NCBI GenBank assembly: GCA_010912705.1
Contig: POWB01000013.1
Location: 83,673 to 132,047, forward strand
Direction of reading: 5' to 3'
DNA length: 48,375 nt
Source: Halochromatium sp.
GTDB taxonomy: Bacteria > Pseudomonadota > Gammaproteobacteria > Chromatiales > Chromatiaceae
The translations under genes were made by a program, and so were the position numbers. The notes under the pieces are model-generated. The model was not told the origin of the DNA and did not search any database. It saw only the letters and a program-made list of their open reading frames with translations. Positions 47,996 through 48,375 of this stretch are shown here, piece after piece (within the stretch, counting starts at the first letter, position 1; every line of letters begins with the position of its first letter).

Positions 47996-48375
47996 GGTAA
48001 CTGTCTCTCGTAACGTCTCTTCGATTGTCCGTTGGCAAACCTAGGCCAAGACCTATCCATTCCGCGGCTTCCCTTCATGATCGGGGGCTACCCAACTGCT
48101 TGAAACAGCGCCTATTCAAGCGGTGACAACGCCCGCCGACGGCCGTTTTCAGGCTCGACATTCGCCCCTCGGTGGCCGACGCCTGCCCCGGCAAGCCGGT
48201 TTATGAAACATTCGGGCTAGATTGATCTGCTCCGACACTCCGCGAAAAGACAAACGGGCGCATTCCCGATTTTCCGACTCGATGGAAACTGTTGGGCTGT
48301 TGAGCCCGGTCGTTTTGAGGGGACAGCGAGGCAGGCATTGCCTGGGAAAGGAGCTGGAGGGAGTCCACAATTCTC
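47996..48375. other. Right-end region without a supported gene
   Basis: These 380 bp contain only short open frames without family resemblance or ribosome binding sites. The 73-residue frame at 48149-48370 (minus) is rich in Arg and Pro and has no recognisable motif. The composition and lack of coding signal could fit the flank of an insertion sequence or a long leader of a gene beyond the window, but I see no terminal inverted repeat to prove it. Confidence 0.35.

Noticed and set aside
48149..48370. 73-residue open frame at the right edge
   Set aside because: No ribosome binding site, Arg/Pro-rich composition, no motif; treated as non-coding.

Overview
The window looks like the replication-origin side of a gammaproteobacterial chromosome. 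The best guess is a sulfur-oxidising relative of the Chromatiales, but no photosynthesis or sulfur-oxidation gene lies inside it, so the order-level placement is inference. The gammaproteobacterial placement rests on gene order. The block glyQ-glyS-gmhB-plsC-gyrB-recF-dnaN-dnaA facing rpmH-rnpA-yidD-yidC-mnmE is the origin arrangement of Pseudomonas. The block trpD-trpC-crp(vfr)-yhfA-speD-coq7 also matches Pseudomonas. The block yibN-secB-gpsA-trmL is a reduced form of the E. coli yibN-grxC-secB-gpsA-cysE-trmL region.

Layout. Positions 1-5543 (minus strand) hold the end of a surface-polysaccharide locus (CapD/WbpM-type protein, WecA/WbpL-type glycosyl-1-phosphate transferase), yajL, the ctpA protease and envC. 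Positions 5578-8689 hold an ArsR-type regulator with two cysteines spaced as in persulfide sensors, a membrane-anchored rhodanese, secB, gpsA and trmL. Positions 8863-14076 hold two small unknown genes that share a terminator, then ntrC, ntrB and glnA. glnA has a sigma-54 promoter and two NtrC-type sites at about -109 and -141. Positions 14375-31649 hold a cation efflux protein, the origin-proximal cluster with DnaA boxes and two perfect parS palindromes, and a TPR protein. Positions 31937-39225 hold the tryptophan/CRP/spermidine/ubiquinone block, an inserted Uma2-family gene, a lone glcF-like gene and a small [2Fe-2S] ferredoxin. Positions 39255-45403 hold an unusual two-gene sensory unit. 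Positions 45455-47995 hold rarA with two low-complexity insertions and an unknown small gene. The last 380 bp contain no gene I can support.

The most interesting system is at 39255-45403. An 802-residue exported protein fuses two unrelated periplasmic binding-protein folds: an ABC-type family 1 solute-binding module and an RbsB/YtfQ/TorT-like module. Directly downstream, on the same strand, is a 1226-residue membrane protein with a long helical periplasmic domain resembling TorS, followed by GAF, PAS, GGDEF and EAL domains. No ABC permease or ATPase is nearby. I infer a TorT-TorS-like periplasmic receptor whose output is cyclic-di-GMP and whose binding protein carries two ligand modules.

The remaining genes are mostly housekeeping: replication initiation and segregation (dnaA, dnaN, recF, gyrB, parS), protein export and insertion (secB, yidC, yidD), tRNA charging and modification (glyQS, mnmE, trmL), nitrogen control (glnA-ntrBC), envelope synthesis (gmhB, plsC, gpsA, envC, ctpA) and amino-acid/polyamine/quinone biosynthesis. 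Start codons were moved downstream of the longest open frame wherever homology, a signal peptide or a ribosome binding site argued for it; each such choice is stated.
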